From the NCBI GenBank assembly GCA_014155875.1, contig JACEFZ010013534.1:927501-991500 (forward strand): DNA of 64,000 nt, in the 5' to 3' direction. Below, one piece after another: positions 11,175-24,105 of the stretch (position 1 is the first letter of the stretch; the number at the start of each line of letters is the position of its first letter). The notes under the pieces are model-generated. The model saw only the letters and a program-made list of their open reading frames with translations, was not told where the DNA came from and did no database searches. This DNA comes from Cepaea nemoralis (taxonomy: Eukaryota > Mollusca > Gastropoda > Stylommatophora > Helicidae). Made by a program: the position numbers and the translations under genes.

Positions 11175-11821
11175 TCTTCCATTCCTTCGAAGCCGAAGAG
11201 TATTTGCCTGCATGGCTAGGAACTACCAGTCTGCACACCAATAAACCAGACATGGGACAACGGATACTCACGCAAACCTTTGGTCCGCTATGCCATCACA
11301 CGGATGTTATACAACAGGATGTATTCATCCGACATACAGGACTTCACGCTGGAGTTCACAGCCAGCGAACACAAACAAACAAGCAACACATTCTCTAATT
11401 GTAACGAGGATCACTGTTTGACTGCTTTCGTAATTCAAGCGTTTACCACCGCCAAATATCTTGCACACTATTTGTTCATTCTTGTCAGGAAATAATGACG
11501 TTCCTGAAACCTTAACAGTTGTCGACAGTTCAAGCCCTGGTCTCGAGTGACTTTCAAATGTACTTCTCTCCTGAGTTCAAACTTCAGTCACTTGCCTGTC
11601 ACGGGTATCGGTTCTTGCACGAGTAACCTTGAACTGTGCGGGCCCGTCCTCGGTAAACCCAAGTAAGGAGTCCAATTCCTATTCGATATTCCGGTTTCTC
11701 TCCCACTGACATTTGCCTTCACTGGATTTATCCCTTTGTTTTGCTATTAAGGGATCAAACTCCTATTATGCTCCAATAACCTGGATTTTTCCCTTAGACC
11801 ATTCCCTCAGTTCATGTAACC
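11175..11821. other. unassigned intronic sequence
   Basis: No gene or element was recognised between the two Ingi-like insertions. The phrase CAACACATTCTCT recurs at 11386, probably by chance. Confidence 0.4.
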
Positions 11822-11835
11822 ACTTGTATCATGGC

Positions 11836-14800
11836 GCTCTAACCCCTCTCCCGGGTAGGTGGAACCCGTTAGCTTTGGACAGCAGTCCATTTAGGAGACG
11901 GAAAACTCCAAATATAAACCCCCAAGTTCAAGGTGGACCAGCGTGTTGAGGAACTGGATGGCCATGGGTTAACTGGTCGTGAACGTTGGACGTCTGGCAG
12001 GCGTGCGGGGCGGCACCAGGCGTACAGACTCCTGCGGGACATCCCATGCCGCTTCCCTAGCAAGCAGGCAATGCTAGGGTGACCGTTTATTTCCTGCAAT
12101 ATCCAAACTTTGCCAATGGATTTATTTAAACACGGGAATCGTCACCGGAGCTACGGAGCACGTGCTCTGTGCTTGACACATCCCTCAGAGGCTAGCGAAG
12201 AGACAGTGAGGAGGAGAAGACGAGAAAATGGTGTGAGAAGACGGCATAGAAATAGGAGGGCAGGCGCCAGGAGAACAAGACGAAAAGTGGAGAGACTAGG
12301 TTTCAACTATGTAAGAGTGGGATACTGGAATTGTCGCAGAGCCAGACGGAGAGGTCCTGTATTGGAGAGACTAATATATGATTTTGTCGTCCTCATGCTA
12401 CAGGAGCTAAATACAGACAAATACCATTGCCCTGGGTACGCCAGTTATATAAACCCTACTGGGCAGAAGAGACATGGACAAGGTCTGCTGGTGAAGGAAG
12501 GAGTGAAGCATGTGGTACATGACTTGAGCCAGTGGAATCACAGTGCAAGAGAGGTCCAGGATATACAAATGGAGATTGGTGGCTTAAGTTGGAACATCAT
12601 AAATGTATATGCCACAGTGGACTGTTTTGTCAGAAAGGAACATTGGGACTGGCTTAAGGAACTGGAGGAATTACCAGGTGATAGGCTGTGTGGAGACTTC
12701 AATGCAAGGAACAGAGAATGGGACAGTAGTGGAGAAAACCGACAGGGAATTGCCCTTGCAGATGCCATGTGGTCTGCATAAATGATGGTAGGCCGACAAG
12801 AATGGCAATGAGGCCTGGCGATGCAGACACAGCTATTGACTTGGCACTTGTCTCCAAGTCATCAGTCCTTGATGTAAAGTGGACTGTTTTGAATGACCAT
12901 GGGAGTGACCACATGCCATGCTCAGTCCTGATCTCTAAACCCAGGAAAGTTAAAGCTGGGAGAGCGCGCAAGACCTTCCGGTATGAGAGGACCGATTGCC
13001 TTCTTGGATGCCTCAGACAAGGGGCATGCAACAGGACTGTTAAAACTCCCTTTTTTGCAGCCCCCATGGTGGACCCCAGAAGTAGACCATGCTTGGAAAG
13101 CAAAGAGAGCTGCAATGAAGCAGCTAAAGAAAGTGCGACAGACACTTCAAAGCTCACGAGAGGAAGTGGACACAGCGGAAAACGTCAAGAAAGACAAGGT
13201 GGAGGTTTTTCAAGCGCTGTGCTGCAGAGGCCAAAAAGGCGAAATGGGAATGTTTCATGAAGGAGATTGGAGGTGATAAAACATTGCGAAAATTCTGGAA
13301 ACTGCACAGGCAAATGCCGAGAAAAGATCGGCCTATGACAGTAGGAACAATTTATAGAGATGATGGTGTGCGCGTGAAAACAGACAAAGAGAAAGGGGAG
13401 GCGATTCTCCAGAGATGTTTAGAGCAGACCAATCATAATGATACGGACACCAGGGATGCAGTTAGAGAGGAGTTATCTGGCACCACGAAGAATATGCAGT
13501 ATGAAGACATCGTACGGGTGGAAGATGTTAAACACATTTTGAAAAAGGCAAAAGACACGGCACCAGGGCCCGATGGGGTCAGGTATGGCCACATGAATGG
13601 TTTGAGCGATGCAGACCTGGAGGAGATGACCGACTGCTTTAACCAGAGCATTAGGACAGCATCAGTACCACAGGATTGGGTGCACAGCTATCTCATCCCT
13701 CTCCCAAGACCATTCAAGGATCAGTCAAAGCTTAGCGGTTTTAGGATCATCACCCTTCAAAATACTTTTGGGAAGGTTTTAGACAAGATAGTCGCTGTTA
13801 AGCTGCAGGATTTTTTTGGAAAGGGGGAAGCTTCTTTCAAGAGGCATGGGGAGCTACAGGCCAAGAAAAGATACCTGGTCAAATGCAGCCACTTTTGCCT
13901 TTGATGTTTATGAGGGGTTCCAGAGTAGACAGGAAACGATGGCGGTAGCGCTTGATCTCGAGGATGCATACAATAGAGTTCGATATGATATATTGATGAC
14001 CGCACTGATGGAGAAGAGGACCAATCCCTGGTTGGTGAACTGGATAGCAGCCGTCCTGCACTCTCGTCGGGTTGCTCTCCGTCTGGATGCATGGACCTCA
14101 GAGCCACATATGTTAACCCTGGGACTGCCACAGGGATCTGCAGTCTCACCGGTGCTCTTTAATGTGTATACGAGCAAGATTACAAACCTAGAAGCACCAG
14201 GGGTTGGAAGAATACTAACATTTGCAGATGATATTCTTGCATATAGGCAGGGGAGAGATAGGGAGCAAACAGCCCAGGAGTTACAGGCGACAGTAGATAA
14301 AGCGATTTACTGGTGCACAGAAATGAGTGCTGTCATCCACCCGGAAAAGGCGGCGGTTTTGTGGTGCTCTCTGGACAACAGGATTGTAAGAGCTGATGTC
14401 CCAAACATAGCGATAGGTGGTAGAAATGTCAGCAGAAAAAACAAACTGAAGTATCTGGGGATCTCATTTGACTGGAGCCTATCCTTCAAGGACCATGTGG
14501 AGACGGTTGTGACAAGATCTCAAAAGGGACTCGGTGCACTTAAAACTATGGCTGCAATGGACACAGAGCAGAGAATGATTTTCACACTATACCAGCACTT
14601 GATCCTCTCAGTAATTGATTATGGATTGGGTCTGCTCACTGTCTCAGAGAGTCAGCTGGTGATGTTAGAGCGCGTACAGAAAGCTATGCGGGTAATTCTG
14701 GGATGCACTAGAGACACCCCAGTAGTGTGTATGCGTTACATCCTTGGTCTGCCGACTGTTGCTGGTAGGCTCAAGGTGATGCAGGCGAAGACATACCTCA

Positions 14801-15765
14801 GAGTAGCTGCAGACACAGACCACCCACTGCATGAGGCGCTGGACGCAGTTAAGGGTCAGCGACTGATAAGAGGGAAATCATGGATGGCTCAGGCGGAGGG
14901 TACGATCAGACAGGTGTGCCCCTTGGAGAACATTAGGCGTGGAGAGGAGTGGATCAGAGTGCCAGCGGAGCAGTCAGACTTGTGCAGAGTTATAATCACA
15001 TTAAGCCGGGAGTGCAGGGAGTGGCCAGCAGGGGCCACGGAAGTGGAAATCCAGCAACTAATTCAGGACAATGCTCACTCGGGTGATGTGATTATCTACA
15101 CAGATGGTTCGGTGTCAAGAGGTGAGAGAAGTGGCTGGGGGTTCATAGCCAAAGCTAATGGTCGATGTTTGGGGCAGGAGAGCCTGGCATATGATACCAC
15201 AACATCCAGCTTAAGAATGGAGGTGGAGGCAGTCACTGCGGCTCTCCGCTGGATGGAGAATACGACACACACACACACACATCGTGATTGTAACTGACTC
15301 AGAAAGCATGCTGACGAGGGTGAGGACGGGCAGACTTCGTGCGGAGTGGCTTGCTTCGCTTCGGAGGTCACGGGTGACAAGCATCGCCTGGATCTTTTCT
15401 CCGGGGCATGCCGGTGTGCTGGGGAATGAACAGGCGGACAGATTGGCTGGCTCTGCAGAACTTGGTGGAGTATTGATACATGACAAGGCAGATGTGGTTG
15501 CGGCCTTGTGGGAGCACGTGCACACCTCGGAGGAGCAAATGGATTACCATGGTCTGGCAAGAATGAGACAGCGAGGAGTGATGAGGGGATCTGGCCGACG
15601 CTCAACGCTCAGAGGAAAGGCGAGAAGGACTTATAATCAGATTGCTACTGGTACTATTAGTGTTGGAACTCTTCGCTGGCTACTGAGGATGGGGACGGAG
15701 CACTTATGGGAATGCCCCGAATGGTGTGATGTCGATTCCTAAATCAATCAATCAATCAATCAATA
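11836..15765 (+). mobile_element. Full-length Ingi-like LINE (copy 1, 3,930 bp)
   Basis: It is bounded by a perfect 14-bp TSD ACTTGTATCATGGC (11822-11835 and 15766-15779). A 5' UTR of about 270 bp is also present, inverted, at 34925-35146 and starts at the equivalent base, supporting a true 5' end. One decayed polyprotein follows: apurinic-type endonuclease, RT and RNase H. The 3' end is (AATC)n. A single ORF with EN, RT and a C-terminal RNase H, with no separate gag, fits the Ingi clade. The clade name is inference; the domain order is visible. Confidence 0.88.
12110..15742 (+). pseudogene. Ingi-like EN-RT-RNase H polyprotein (frameshifted)
   Basis: Frames run 12110-12781 and 12769-13260 (endonuclease: VGYWNCR, MLQELN, LCGDFNARN, DHGSDHMPCS), 13257-13904 (TAPGPDGVRYGHMNG), 13816-15297 (LDLEDAYNRV, LPQGSAVSPVLFN, LTFADDILAYRQG with the FADD catalytic pair, then IIYTDGSV) and 15284-15742 (FSPGHAGVLGNEQADRLAG, LWECPEWCDV). 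At least four frameshifts break it. A CA microsatellite at about 15265-15282 lies at the last frameshift inside RNase H and probably caused it. Confidence 0.85.
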
Positions 15766-15779
15766 ACTTGTATCATGGC

Positions 15780-17324
15780 ACATTGTTTTTATATCTTGGT
15801 GAAATCTTTTACCTAGTTCCCCACTAAAGTCGCCAAGATTCTCTGGAAAGAAATGTAAATCGTTATGGAGGTACTGAAACGTTATGCTCATGTTGCATCC
15901 AAGCTTACACAAACCTTGACAGAATGTTTTCAACTAATTCACAATAATTATCTACTTTAAAGTTACACAGAAAGTTTTGCACAAATAAAACAAATTATGA
16001 CCAGGCCTTGGACTCTGTTTTGTTCATCGAATCAATAAACCTTGGATCGTTTATTAACTTTATCAAAAATTCCAGTTTTAAGTTTGCCTATGCTCAATTA
16101 CGTAAAATGTCTGCATAAGTAATTAAAACAGGTACCATCTTTGTTCAGCGCCTTAACAAACGCTTCATTAAGCCATTAAGCAAGGCTGTGTATGTTATGC
16201 TGGCAGAAGAACTCTTTTTTGATAAATGAGAGGCTTGTTGACATTATTTATTTTCTCCAACTTTAAATTCGTCCCACAGTGACCATAGTTGTTTTGTCCA
16301 GTGTGTATCTTGTGCCCTTCTATCCCACAAACATTTAAAGCATGAATATTTGGTGAATCCCTATTGCTGGCCAAGCAGAAGTTCATTATTTTAAGATCTA
16401 CACAAACCATTCAGTTACGTTCTAAATTTTTCAATTTTTCAGAACTATGCTTATTGTAGCAGACCCCTCATTCATTGTAGGAGAATGAACAATTTGAACT
16501 GAGCCATACTTTTTGCCATTGTGTAAGAGGAAACCTTTCAAACTTCTTTTAAAGCTGTAAACGAAAAGTCTCCACTCATCTGTATAACTTACACTCGTTT
16601 CTTTTACAAGAACTTTTACATTAATACAAAACACAAGGCTGTTTTCTTTACAAAAGAATGGAAGAAAATCTTGCGGTCTACTGTTTCAGCAGTCAGTAAT
16701 TTTTTTTTTCCTTTCAATCTTGAAGCAAAATGTTCTGAAGATTTTTAGGAGAGATATAGATGAATGGATTATATCATTCAGTTCACGCTGGTCGAAGCGC
16801 TGAGCAGCTGAAAAATCATCTTCAAAATCACTATCACTGTTGACGATAATCGTCCCACATGTCACTGCTGTCTCATGTTCTAGCAGAATCCGAAATCTGG
16901 CTGAAAGTTGGAATTGGTATGTCATCTCTGTGTAAAGCAGGTCGTCTAGGCATATAAATCTGGATATTTCCGTTGTTTAACGTGATTTTTACCCCCATTA
17001 ATTCGCTTAATATTTACAACACATAAATAACAGTCATCATGGTGGTTCTTGGGCTAACTTCAACCCATTAGAATTCACATTTTAAATATTTTCTTTTTCC
17101 ACATGTCCACTATTGCAGGTTTTGTAAACAAAATTAGGAGCCCAAAACTTGTCCTTGTCACTTAATTTGACTTTACATTAAGCAAAATTTGCCTTTTTCA
17201 CAAAAACAGTAATATGCTTCCTATGTTCTTCTTTCAAAGTGTATTCTCCACAAATATATCAAATTAAATAACATGCTCTTCTTGAATATGATGTCATTCT
17301 GTGTTAGCAGTTGTGACGAAATCA
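15780..17324. other. unassigned AT-rich intronic sequence
   Basis: Short open frames here have no recognisable domain and no coding-like composition. No SINE head, tandem array or LINE motif was found. It is probably original intron sequence. Confidence 0.4.
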
Positions 17325-20300
17325 TTGGCACCTTGCCATCGTGACAGACGATAGTTTGTGCTTCAAAAAGGCATAATAACTTTTACCCATGGCGGTAGCG
17401 AATGTGACTGATAAGGCCAATTCGCGCTGTAAATGTTCGTTCACAGTCGGTGCATGTGAACACGTGGTCATGTCCACCATCCTGCACCATCTTACGTCTC
17501 ACACGCTCGGTGTGTGACTTATCTGCAATAATTTTCTCATTTGTCTTTATTCCATTTCTGATGTTTGCCCTCCATGCAACACGTTCAGCAGCGACTTGCT
17601 CCCAATGTGCATTATCAATGCCTGTATCAATCATGTACCGTTTACACACATCTTTGTATCGTAGTAGAGGCAGACCCTGAGATCTCTTACCCATCTGTAA
17701 TTCACCAACAAAGATGTCCTTTAGTATTCTACCATCATCCACCCTCCTAAGATGTCCTATCCATCTAGGTCTACGAAGACTGAGCATGGAATAAACCATC
17801 ACACAACCTGAACTTTCCAATACTTCACTATTTGTGATTTTGTCTTGCCACTTAATACCAAGAATTCTTCGCAGACACCGCATATGAAAGCTGTTTAAAC
17901 GTTTCTCTTGGTGTGAGTAAGTTGTCCAGATTTCACTGCCATAAAGAGGAGTACTAAGGATACAGGCTTGATAGACAAGGACTTTTGTTTTGGCAGTAAG
18001 CTTCCTGTTCTCCCAGACTCTTTTTCTTAACCTGTTCATTGTTGTTGCTGCCTTACCAATCCGGATGTTGATTTCCTGATCTAGGGATAATTTGCTATTT
18101 ACCACTGATCCTAGATATGTAAAATGGTCTACCATCTCTAGTTCGGCGTCGTCAATAAAGATTGATGGTGCCCCTTGTGACATAATCTGTATTTTCTGTT
18201 TGCTAATTGTTAAACCGAATTCAGAACAAGCATTGGAGAATGCAGATAGTAGACATTGTAATTCTTCCTCAGAGTGGGTTATAACTGCAGCATCATCTGC
18301 AAAAAGCAACTCTCTGATCAGTACCCTCCTAATTTTGGTCTTGGCCTTCAATCTCTGAGCATTGTAGAGGCCGCCATCTGAGCGTGAGTGAATGTATATA
18401 TCACCATCCTGATCAAGAAAGGCATATTCCAGTAGAAGTGAAAAGTATATTCCAAAGAGGGTGGGAGTAGTGCACAACCTTGCTTACCTCCACTCTTGAT
18501 TTCAAACTCTTCAGAAGTTGCACCATCACACTTGATTATACCCTTCATGCCTGTGTGGAACGAATCCACAGTGTAGAGAAGAGTTGGTGGGCAGCCAATC
18601 TTCTTTAGTGCCTTGAACAGACCCTTACGACTGATCAAATCATATCCCTTTGTGAGGTCGATGAAGGCAATAAACAGTGGTTGATTCTGATCACGGCATT
18701 TTTCTTGAAATTGTCGCAATGAGAATGTCATATCAATGGTAGACCAGTTCTGTCGAAAGCCACACTGTGAATCGGGGTAGACTTGATCTCCTAGGACTTG
18801 AAGTCTGCGCAGAACAATTCTGGCAAATACTTTTCCAACAATACACAGAAGTGAGATACCCCTATAGTTGTTACAGTCGCTCCGATCGCTCTTGTTCTTG
18901 TACAGTGTTATGATGCTTGAATCTTTGAAATCCTGTGGGACTTGTCCTTCTCGCCAGCATAGCTCTATTACTCTATTAGCTGGTGGATCTGTAGATTGAG
19001 TGTGTCTTGCCCACTCCTGATAACCTCTATAGGAATCCCATCCTTACATGGAGCCTTGCCAGATGCAAGTTCATTTATAGCACCCTTAACTTCTGTTATG
19101 GTGGGAAGTGTGTCCAGGTGGTCAAGAGTTGGTAGAGCCTCTATGGCGTTGAGGGCATCATCCGCAAGTTTGGTCTCACTTGAGTAAAGCTCCAAATAGT
19201 GCTCTACCCATCTGTCCATCCGATATTTCTTATCAGTTATGAGTTCTCCAGTCAGGGTTTTCAATGGTGCATTTCTTTTGATCATTGGACCACAGGCTTT
19301 TTTATTCCTTCATACATGCTTCTGATGTTTCCCTTATCACTTGCGATTTGAATGGACTCACATAACTTAATCCAATAATCATTTGCACACTGCCTGGCAG
19401 CCTTTTGCACATCGTTCCTAGCTTGCTTTAGCTCACTCAGAGTGTTACGCGTTGATCTTTCCTTGTTTCTTAAGAGAGCTATTTTCTTCTTATCAATCAA
19501 GGGCTGCAGAGTCTGGCAGTCTGCCGCAAACCAGACCTGCCTCTTATGATCTACAGTGCCATAAACCCCTACGGCAGTTTTATAAAGAGTTTCCTTAAGT
19601 TGACCCCACTTTTCATTTACTGTACAATTTTCTGGTGTATCAGTAAAAGCGTCTTCAAGTTGCTGTTGAAATTGAAAGCACTTTTCAGGATCGTGAGGTT
19701 AATAATATTAATCCTGGGGCTAGATTTGTGTTTAGCTGTGTATATTCTCTTTGGTCTCAGTCTAACCCTTTCAACAACCAAAGAATGATCCGTATCACAG
19801 TCAGCACTATTGTAACTTCTAGTCAATGATATATGGTTCAGATGTTGTCTCCGTGTGATGATGAAGTCCAGCTGGTGCCAATGGCCGGATCTTGGATGTT
19901 TCCATGTGACCTTATGCAGCTCTTTGTTTTTAAAAAAAGCGGAGTTTGTAATACATAGGTATTATCTGGTGCAATGCTCCAGCAGCCTTTGCCAATTTTC
20001 ATTTATGCGACCGATGTTGTATTTTCCAAGGCACACTGGCCATGAACTCGAGCCCTTGCCCACACGAGCATTGAAATCACCGAGCATATAAATGTAGTCA
20101 GATTTTGGAACTGCCTTGATCACGGAGTCTAACTCTTCATAGAACGAATCCTTCACATCATCAGAGGAATCGAGTATCGGTGCATATGCAGTAATAATGG
20201 TGGCAAAACCACAAGAGGTTGCCAAGCGCAGGGATAGTCTTTCATTTCCTCCTGCTGGAATTTCAATTATTCCCAGTAGCGAATTTTTCACTGCAAAGCC

Positions 20301-20860
20301 CACACCGTATTGCCTTTTTCTGCCTGTCCTCTCCCCTTCCAAAAAAAGGTGTAATTGTTTTCCCTGAGTGACCCTTCCTCAGCGAGGCGAGTCTCCTTCA
20401 AGCCAGCAATATCAATGTTAAGACGATTGAGTTCGGCATCAATCACAGCCGTTTTTCTCACATCGTCAATATTGGTCAAGTCAGTGGAAAATCAGCGACA
20501 CATAATTCTCACGTTCCAGGTTGCAAGCCGTAGCTTGAGGTTTCTATTTTTCTTTTTATTAGTACCTGGTGTATTGGTTTTACAGCCTGCGATTCCTATT
20601 TTGTCCTAGCCCCAAGCATCCATTGAAGCAGGTAAGCTATGGCGTATCAGCACCCAATTGGCCGGGGGCTGCCCGGCTTGAGGCGGGCAGTAGCTGATCA
20701 GTGACACCTTTAGGTGTCTCCCACCTTCAGAGGCAACGCGTGGCGCCCCATGTCTACGCCAATTGACAGGGACTTATAACCCGTAACAGTTGCCTCTCGT
20801 TTTGATTCCGAGACCGGTTAAGATTCCTTTACTCCATCTGGCCAACTCTTCCCGAGTCGA
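17325..20860 (-). mobile_element. ZF-LINE copy 1 (EN-RT LINE with C-terminal zinc finger)
   Basis: Minus-strand order: endonuclease (DIAGLKETRL, GFAVKNSLLG, MLGDFNARVG, DTDHSLVVERV), linker, RT (SGKAPCKDGIPIEVI, FIAFIDLTKGYD, GGKQGCALLPPSLE, LLFADDAAVITH) and a C-terminus with FTCTDCERTF..RIGLISHIRYRH, a C2H2 finger. Fragments include 17383-18477, 18348-18731, 18968-19285, 19282-19500, 19617-19826 and 19962-20342. It extends further 5' than the copy at 57105-60172, including a GC-rich leader around 20620-20830. Several frameshifts and stops make it inactive. Confidence 0.85.
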
Positions 20861-20899
20861 CCTCTCGCCCGTATCCCTAAGTTCTCACGTGGAACAGTT

Positions 20900-21260
20900 A
20901 TCCAGTTACACCCTATTCTTCAAGCACTTTCTGCTTTCCACATCAAAGGTTTTTTCTTGATCTACGAAAGCCACACTTCGTTTTATATTCTATAGCTTTT
21001 TCACACATCTGCCTCAATGCAGAAATATATGCACAACGTTTTCCTTTTCTAAGGCCAAACTGCCCATCATTTAAAAGCTGTTCTATCTTGAATCTTGCTC
21101 TAAATTTTTGCATAGATTTTTCTACTTTGCTAAGAGGAGATATGCCTTTGTATGTATACCATTCTTGTTTTGTTACCTTCTTTAAGGAAGCAGTCACAGC
21201 TCTTTGTCAATCTTTTGGTAATCTCCTCTCTTGCAATGCAAGTTTAAATATATATTATAT
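20900..21260 (-). mobile_element. RTE-like reverse transcriptase fragment
   Basis: Minus-strand translation gives YKGISPLSKVEKSM, NDGQFGLRKGKRCAYISALRQ and, in a shifted frame, AFVDQEKTFD, which is RT motif A. Both ends are truncated. It lies immediately upstream (in its own orientation) of the ZF-LINE leader, without an obvious boundary signal. Confidence 0.65.
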
Positions 21261-21413
21261 ATATAGTCGATCATTTTATCCCCACTTTCTAGTATGGTTT
21301 ACGGCTTCAACAATCATATTTTATCAAAGCCTTGTTATTGGGGCAATTTTGAAATTGCTTCCTGTATATTTTAATTATTATAAACTACATGGATAGTATT
21401 GAATAGAATAGTC

Positions 21414-23043
21414 TCCCCCGATGTGTCTCCACCTTGCCGCGGTGGGGGAGCTTGTGTGTCCCTCTGACCCCATGTGCTTGCCGATGGATGAAAACTACAT
21501 ATCGGACAGCTTATGGGATAGGGACCAGACTAAGAGAGACACAACCTGCTGCTCTGCGGGTAGACTGAGGTTAGGATAACAGTCAGAAGTTTAAATCAGG
21601 CGCACGAAGGCAGAAGTTCTTGGTCCGGACAAAACACTTAAGGCTCCATGTCGATGGCTGTGGCTGAACGCCTCTAAGCCACAAACCCTCGGATATGAGA
21701 GCCGGACAAATACCATCCTACCGAAAAATAGAGGCGTGATACTGAGCAAGCTACATGCTCAGGTCTGATGCAAGTTCGAAGGCTCTCATCTGGGGGATAT
21801 GAGAGATCCCAGGATGAGAGGGCCAGGCCGTTTCTCGGTCACTGCTCCAAGAAGGTAAAGTGTTGAGCCGGGAGCACATGTAGCCTACCTTGGGAGCGAG
21901 TATAAAAAGTCAGAAAAGTGCCCCAGTCGAAGGAAATGGTTACGAAAACTGTCTATATCTAACTCAGAGAGTGTAGACAAAAGTGGAAGAACGTCTCAAT
22001 GACGCGAAATGGAACGCACGGCGAGCGAACCTATTGCGTTGTCCGGTCAAAAATAAAAGCTTACCGAGTGGATGTTGCTCGCAGTCTGACCGCTCCTGGT
22101 GTGTGCTTGAGCGATCAGTGGCAAGCGAGACTCCCAACACATGGAAGTGAGGAACTAAAGCAGCCATGAGCAGGAAGTGGCAACTCATCGGGTGAGCCCA
22201 GTCTCAGAGCAATATGTGCCGGCTCTGCAATTATGGAAGCCTCCTTGGCCCCTGCCTTCCCTTGAGGGCCGACCGCGATGTCGTTGATCGTTCTATCTTG
22301 ACCAGCTGAGATGTTGGCGACATCACAACAGTCCAACGTGCCTCGAAACCAGAGGAAGGTTAACCTCATTAAAAAATGCCCGCCGAAAGTCGGAAGTGTC
22401 GTCCTACGGGTGGCAAACTAAAAATTGACACTACGCAATTACGTCCGAGTGAAATGTCTCGTCCGAATGTCTCTCGTGCTAGGAACAGCTCTGACTACCT
22501 AGTTTCCGAATGCCGCTCTTGTTTGGAACAGCTCTGACTAGGTAGTTTTCCGAATGTCTGTCGTGCCTGGAACAGCTCTGACGGGCGCAACGACAAGCAC
22601 ATGTCCGAAAACTCGCTTAGTGGATACCGTCTGCAACCCTGTCTGGTTTGTGCGGGAATGACCCGGGGCAAACGAAATGACCAATATATTGAAGTGAGGA
22701 TTTAAAGCAGCCATGAGCAGGACGTGAGCCCTCGGTGAGCCCAGATCCAGGGCGCTATGTGTCGGCCCTGCAACTATGGAAGCAGCCTTGGATGGCGGAA
22801 AATGCTATGGACTGTCCCTGCCTTCCTTTGAGGGATGACCATTGTCTTCGACCGTTCAACCTTGGCCAGCTGGGCAGTAGATGGCACCACAAAAGTGAGA
22901 GTCTCCCAGGAATGCTACCTAGTCAAAAAAGCACGCTGTAGCCGGATGTGTTGGCCTACGGGTTTTGGCCCAAGGGCGCATAACTGACACACCGCAATCA
23001 CATCTGAAAAAACACTCCGGATGAACGAAAAGAAGAAGAAGAA
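21414..23043 (+). mobile_element. Element F: 1.63-kb non-coding retroposon with hairpin 5' end and AAG tail
   Basis: A perfect 13-bp direct repeat GAATAGAATAGTC (21401-21413 and 23044-23056) brackets the whole unit. It begins close to a hairpin CCACC-TTGCCGC-GGTGG and ends in (AAG)n. The last 350 bp (22688-23040) repeat a block at 22145-22430. No ORF exceeds about 85 codons. Its 3' 350 bp recur at 51720-52150 (-), also ending at an AAG run. It is probably a non-autonomous LINE derivative whose partner is unknown. Confidence 0.65.
22459..22590 (+). repeat. three short tandem units inside element F
   Basis: The phrase CCGAATG.C.CTC(G/T)TG, ending in GGAACAGCTCTGAC, occurs three times in direct order with a period of about 50-60 bp. 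It lies between the two copies of the element's 3' block. Confidence 0.6.
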
Positions 23044-23275
23044 GAATAGAATAGTCACAATTTACGCCTTGACCTCTAAACACATTTACATCATTTATGT
23101 CGTTCACTGATTTTGAAATGTGTCTCCTCGCAATTTCTTGGGAAGATAATATTGTGATTTCCTCTTGCCTTCTGTATCTATACTTAGTTGTTTAACTCTG
23201 CCTTCGACTGCTATACCGATTATCATGACACGTAATGCTAGATTTACTACTTTATAACAATTACTTTTGTAACAG

Positions 23276-23428
23276 TGCAGCAATGGAAAATGTGTGAACA
23301 GCTTGTGGGTTTGTGACGGTGATTATGACTGTGAAGACCATTCAGACGAGCAAAACTGTCCAGTGCCGACTTGTAGTAGCATCCAGTTTACGTGTACTAA
23401 TCACATATGTATACCAGATTCATACCAG
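23276..23428 (+). CDS. Host gene, exon B: end of LDLa2 and start of LDLa3
   Basis: This 51-codon exon is in phase 0 at both ends. The acceptor is acttttgtaacag and the donor CAG/gtaagag is a near-perfect match to consensus. It encodes CSNGKCVN, the LDLa calcium signature [16 protein letters not shown] closing LDLa2, then [19 protein letters not shown], the first half of LDLa3. The half-domains at each edge are completed only by exons A and C. Codon use and cysteine spacing are intact, with no stop, unlike the surrounding transposon debris. Confidence 0.9.
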
Positions 23429-23597
23429 GTAAGAGCTCATTTGCAACACAGGGGATTTAGAAAGTTTCACAAGATGCTCACATATTTTGCGATCAGGTAA
23501 CGTTTACTTACTTGAAGTCAATTACCATGCAGTAGCATAATACTTTTTCTAGCATAGTATGGCATTCCCATTAAATGGGTGATTTTGGGGTGTAAAG

Positions 23598-24103
23598 AGA
23601 CATACCCAAAAGTGTGTATGCGATGCATCCTGGCGTTGCCTACCACTGCGGACAGACATAAGGTGTTGCAGGCAAGGTCATACCTCAAGGTACCTGAGAC
23701 AAGAAACACCTCCTGCATGATTCCCTAGATGCACTCAAGGGTCACAGGCTGCTAGGAGGAAGATCGTGGATCGTTCAGGCAGAATATACCATCAGAGAAG
23801 TTTGCAAACTTGAGAAGATTGGCAGAGGCAAGGAGTGGGTCAGAGTGCGGACTGGAAATTCAGAGTTGTGTGGTGTTTTTAATCACATTGGGGAGTGAGT
23901 GGAAGGAATAGCCAGCAGGCGCTACGGAAGCTGAAATTCAGCAATTAATTCATGACTACACTCGTCCTAGTGATGTAATTATCTCCCGATGGCTCTGTGT
24001 TAAGAGGCTAATAAGTGCCTGGGGATTCATAGCAAAAGAAAATGGCAAATGTCTAGCAAAATAGGGATTGGCATATGACACCATAACATCAAGTCTGAGA
24101 GTC
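23598..24103 (+). mobile_element. Ingi-like LINE fragment (RT C-terminus to RNase H start)
   Basis: It aligns base by base with 14720-15215 of copy 1: VCMRCILAL-type start, RSWIVQAE, EWVRV, then the RNase H entry and SSLR. Several stops and small indels are present. It ends abruptly where an opposite-strand Ingi tail begins. Confidence 0.7.
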
Positions 24104-24105
24104 GC

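Larger units (their letters stand above)
4280..23275 (+). other. Host gene intron A-B (18,996 bp, phase 0)
   Basis: Defined by the donor after 4279 and the acceptor before 23276. Joining the flanking exons completes LDLa2: SKFA from exon A is followed by CSNGKCVN from exon B. Identifiable content is almost entirely LINEs (RTE-A, -B, -C, Ingi-like, ZF-LINE) and element F, on both strands. Confidence 0.75.
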
